The notes beneath the pieces were generated by a model that did not search any database, was not told the DNA's origin, and worked only from the letters and a program-made list of their open reading frames with translations. Source: Actinomycetota bacterium (GTDB lineage Bacteria; Actinomycetota; Thermoleophilia; Gaiellales; Gaiellaceae). From it: a DNA stretch of 50,553 nt. The translations under genes and the position numbers were made by a program. The stretch spans positions 1 to 50,553 of the forward strand of contig JACDEU010000016.1 of NCBI GenBank assembly GCA_013816245.1. Direction: 5' to 3'. The first letter of the stretch is position 1, and the number at the start of each line of letters is the position of its first letter. This document shows, piece after piece, positions 48,507-50,553 of this stretch.

Positions 48507-48962
48507 ATGAAACGCCTGTTCAGAGGCAAGCGCAAGCTTGTCGCCGCACCATTGGCAGTACTCGCATTCGCGGGTGTTGCCTTCGCCGCCTGGACGTTGC
48601 TCAACGTGACAGGTCAGGGTGGCGTCAAGGGCGGAACGCTCGCCAATCCGACCATCGCGGCCACATTCAGCGGAGTGCAGGGCATCACGCCCGGCAACTC
48701 AGGTGATGTCGGCCTCGCAATCAACAATCCAAACGGCGCGATGGTGCTGACGCATCTGGCACCGAACGTCGGCGGCAACGGAGACACATCAGCGTGTCCG
48801 GCTTTGTCGATCAAGGACACGACCGGGCTCACGATTGCGGTCCCCGCTGGCGCGTCAACGGTAATCGTGCCCAACGGAGCGCAGATGGCTTCGTCGGCTC
48901 CTACGAGCTGCCAGAACGCACAGATCAGCCTCGGCGTCGTGGCGGACTTCTCGACGCCGTAA
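48507..48962 (+). CDS. Small secreted protein
   Basis: 151 residues; signal peptide (RKLVAAPLAVLAFAGVAFAA), then a Gly/Asn/Ser-rich domain with GLAINNPNGAMVLTHLAPNV and two Cys (SACPAL and TSCQNA). Excellent AAGGAGG 8 bases before ATG 48507. Coupled to the next gene through TAATGA. Unknown family. Confidence 0.68.
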   Translation: MKRLFRGKRKLVAAPLAVLAFAGVAFAAWTLLNVTGQGGVKGGTLANPTIAATFSGVQGITPGNSGDVGLAINNPNGAMVLTHLAPNVGGNGDTSACPALSIKDTTGLTIAVPAGASTVIVPNGAQMASSAPTSCQNAQISLGVVADFSTP

Positions 48963-49183
48963 TGACTGCCTCCTGGATCTCAGACCTAGTCGAAGCGGCC
49001 GAGCGCGTCGTGTTCGGCTCCCAGCTGATCACCGTGAAAGACTTGACGGGCTCTGATCACCTCACGCACGTCGAGGTGCCCGCCGAGATGTTCACGCAGC
49101 TTGCTCGCGCTCTTCCGGCGCGCACAGTACTCAGCCACAGGCACCAGTGGGCGGCTGAGCAGCGACAGGAGGTGGTGAACTAA
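48962..49183 (+). CDS. Small protein coupled to the secreted one
   Basis: 73 residues, MTASWISDLVEAAERVVFGS, then HLTHVEVPAEMFTQLARALP. The ATG overlaps the preceding TAA. No membrane segment or family. Followed by a rho-independent terminator. Confidence 0.58.
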   Translation: MTASWISDLVEAAERVVFGSQLITVKDLTGSDHLTHVEVPAEMFTQLARALPARTVLSHRHQWAAEQRQEVVN

Positions 49184-49209
49184 AGCCCTCCACCACATCC
49201 CGTCTCCCC

Positions 49210-49250
49210 AAGAGCCTCCTTATGCCGCAGCTAGGGAGGCTCTTCTTTTG
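49210..49250 (+). terminator. Rho-independent terminator
   Basis: AAGAGCCTCC and GGAGGCTCTT form a perfect 10-bp stem with a 15-nt loop, followed by CTTTTG. It lies 27 bp after the stop at 49183. Confidence 0.85.
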
Positions 49251-49362
49251 CCCACGCGACTTTCCAATGGACAGTGTTGTGCTGCTCTACTGCGATCTAA
49301 ACAGGCACGCAAGCTCCCGCGAGCTGTTGGCTTGGTTTCGCGGGGACATCTTGTTAGAAGCT

Positions 49363-49407
49363 CGTAGAGCGCGCTCTAGAGACGGATCTCATCGAGCACG
49401 CTCTACG
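49363..49407 (-). terminator. Hairpin after the minus-strand pair
   Basis: CGTAGAGCGCGCTC (49363-49376) and GAGCACGCTCTACG (49394-49407) are inverted repeats at 13 of 14. It lies 18 bp beyond the stop of the gene ending at 49425. Confidence 0.55.
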
Positions 49408-49424
49408 GGCTTGCGATGTTGCGG

Positions 49425-49607
49425 CTAGACCGCTGACTTCTCGCGCTTCTTGACGCGAACGAACGTCGTGTCGTGCGAGAACACCTCATCCTCGTCGCCG
49501 GTTACCTCAAGACGGACCAGGAGCTGCTGCTGTTTCTCGCCCACTTCGAACGGCAAGCCAACACGGCGGTGGCCGCTACGCAGCCAGACGGTTACCTTGT
49601 CGCTCAT
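49425..49607 (-). CDS. Small protein of a minus-strand pair
   Basis: 60 residues from ATG 49607: MSDKVTVWLRSGHRRVGLPF, EVTGDEDEVFSHDTTFVRVK. Beta-rich look, unknown family. Its ATG overlaps the stop of its partner. Frame upstream is shadow. Confidence 0.6.
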   Translation of the reverse strand: MSDKVTVWLRSGHRRVGLPFEVGEKQQQLLVRLEVTGDEDEVFSHDTTFVRVKKREKSAV

Positions 49608-49831
49608 GACGCTGCCGCGACCGTCTCGAGAACGAGCAGTTCTCGTTGACCTTCGACTGGCCCGAGCAGGAAAAGCTGCATCGTGTGGATCGGCCCGTCG
49701 CACAGGTCGCCGTCTTCGGTTACCGGGTAGACATTGACCCCGAACCGCAGGTCCTTGCCGTCTTCGACCCGGGCGACTGCGGTGACACTCCCAGGGGTCG
49801 CATCCGAAACGCGGATGCCGTAGTACCTCAT
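49604..49831 (-). CDS. Small protein of a minus-strand pair
   Basis: 75 residues from ATG 49831 with GGAGGG 3-4 bases before: MRYYGIRVSDATPGSVTAVA, then VNVYPVTEDGDLCDGPIHTM. Unknown. Divergent from the AbrB-like gene, sharing the control region at 49938-49984. Confidence 0.62.
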   Translation of the reverse strand: MRYYGIRVSDATPGSVTAVARVEDGKDLRFGVNVYPVTEDGDLCDGPIHTMQLFLLGPVEGQRELLVLETVAAAS

Positions 49832-49937
49832 GAGCCCTCCTTGCTGTTTGTGAGAGAGGGCTCGCTCAAGGAGTAGCCCTCTCTCGGCGGGGCGCCTTCC
49901 GCTGGCACCCCTGTGGCACTCCACGGTACACATAAGG

Positions 49938-49984
49938 GACTTGAGAGTCAAGTCTTGACGTCCCGCCCATTTGTATGGTACGCT
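49938..49984 (+). promoter_or_regulatory. Promoter with overlapping palindromic operator
   Basis: TTGACG (49955-49960) and TACGCT (49979-49984) with an 18-bp spacer make a sigma-70-like promoter for the gene at 49995. GACTTGA-GAG-TCAAGTC (49938-49954), a perfect 7-bp-arm palindrome, abuts the -35. Self-control by the AbrB-like product is a natural reading. Confidence 0.6.
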
Positions 49985-49994
49985 CTGGCAAGCG

Positions 49995-50204
49995 ATGGCG
50001 GGCCGCACCTACAAAATTCGCTCCTCAGTGGCGGGGACCAACCAGCGGAAGGTCTATCGCCTGACGGTTCCGCCGGACATTGCGGAGTTGGTTCCCGAGG
50101 AACAGGGGTTCGTGGTCGAAATGACCGACGAAGGCCTGCTGTACCGGCTCGTGGAGACGTCTCCCGAGCGCGAGCTTCCGGCCTGGGCGCGGCCTAAGTC
50201 TTAG
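49995..50204 (+). CDS. AbrB/SpoVT-like swapped-hairpin protein
   Basis: 69 residues from ATG 49995. VYRLTVPPDIAELVPEEQGF followed by VEMTDEGLLYRLV matches the AbrB-type fold of antitoxins and transition regulators. No toxin gene follows on the same strand. The start is 11 bp from the -10, so the mRNA has almost no leader. Confidence 0.65.
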   Translation: MAGRTYKIRSSVAGTNQRKVYRLTVPPDIAELVPEEQGFVVEMTDEGLLYRLVETSPERELPAWARPKS

Positions 50205-50385
50205 GCGTCAGGGTGATGTTGGTCGGCTGGCCTTCGCGCTTGCCGAGCCGTACGTCGTCGATGTCGTAGCCTGCCGCCTTCGTGACGCTGATCCGGATCG
50301 CTCCATCCGGATAGAAGCGCACCGCGACGCGCTCGCCGTTGGGACCTTCGACTAAACCGCTGGATTCTGCCTCTCGTTGAGCCAC
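50194..50385 (-). CDS. Small protein, unknown
   Basis: 63 residues from GTG 50385: AQREAESSGLVEGPNGERVA, then RFYPDGAIRISVTKAAGYDI. Its 3' end overlaps the AbrB-like gene by 11 bp (convergent). The frame runs on to 50550, but that part looks non-coding. It could be the partner of the AbrB-like protein, though convergent order is unusual for a toxin-antitoxin pair. Confidence 0.5.
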   Translation of the reverse strand: MAQREAESSGLVEGPNGERVAVRFYPDGAIRISVTKAAGYDIDDVRLGKREGQPTNITLTPKT

Positions 50386-50553
50386 GCTCCCGTCATGCCC
50401 AAGGTCCACATTCCCAAAACCGGGTACGTAGGGTAGGTCTCCGCGCCGATTACGCGGGCCCCACACCGAACCCACAACCCCGGGGGCGGTCGGGGGGGTC
50501 CGGCAACTCAGCGCAGATGGCAAGTCCACTTGTCCACTTGTCCATTCCACAGT

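Overview
The window is high-GC DNA from an actinobacterium-like chromosome. The block rpsF-ssb-rpsR-rplI-dnaB, the Fur/Zur-znuABC cluster and the many 1-8 nt gene overlaps fit an actinobacterial lineage; the family mix (BTAD regulator with a propeller, HYR and Ig-like secreted proteins, hydrolase-cyclase fusion) makes me favour Thermoleophilia (Gaiellales/Solirubrobacterales). That placement is inference, not a computed result.

Layout. 1-24.5 kb is mostly core chromosome. It holds the purine run purD-purE-purB (minus) and purA (minus), fdhD plus a MobA-GNAT fusion for molybdenum cofactor work, a cation/proton antiporter, dnaB behind a cluster of DnaA-box-like sites and a broken gene, then the ribosomal/ssb operon. 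Next come znuABC with a Fur-family regulator and a Fur-like operator between them, a 162-bp MITE-like element, a cell wall amidase divergent from an OmdA-TM-PASTA protein, a DUF1800/DUF1501/cupredoxin secretion-linked operon, a BTAD-propeller regulator, and several small secreted or unknown genes, one with a homopolymer frameshift.

24.8-43.8 kb is a mobile region built on the selenocysteine tRNA gene. An intact tRNA-Sec(UCA) lies at 43674-43765 (minus). Its 3' part is repeated exactly at 27918-27982 and, more diverged, at 24791-24853. Between the second and third copies sits an approximately 15.8-kb phage-derived element. It carries a tyrosine integrase, a small excisionase-like protein, a RepA-like ATPase beside an inverted-repeat cluster, a run of tiny overlapping genes, a small terminase-like HTH protein, TerL and a portal protein. 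I see no capsid or tail genes. Its left end carries MarR, a secreted Ig-like protein and gene fragments. Between the first and second copies is a 3-kb stretch with a hydrolase-cyclase, a secreted HYR protein and remnants of aldehyde dehydrogenase and thiolase genes.

43.8-50.5 kb resumes with a 5'-truncated DNA glycosylase and an Rpf-like transglycosylase. It then becomes a second accessory tract of short, tightly overlapping, mostly unknown genes, including an XRE regulator, a recombinase-helix-like protein, small secreted proteins and an AbrB-like protein behind a palindromic operator.

No rRNA operon or CRISPR array is visible. Only one tRNA gene was recognised.
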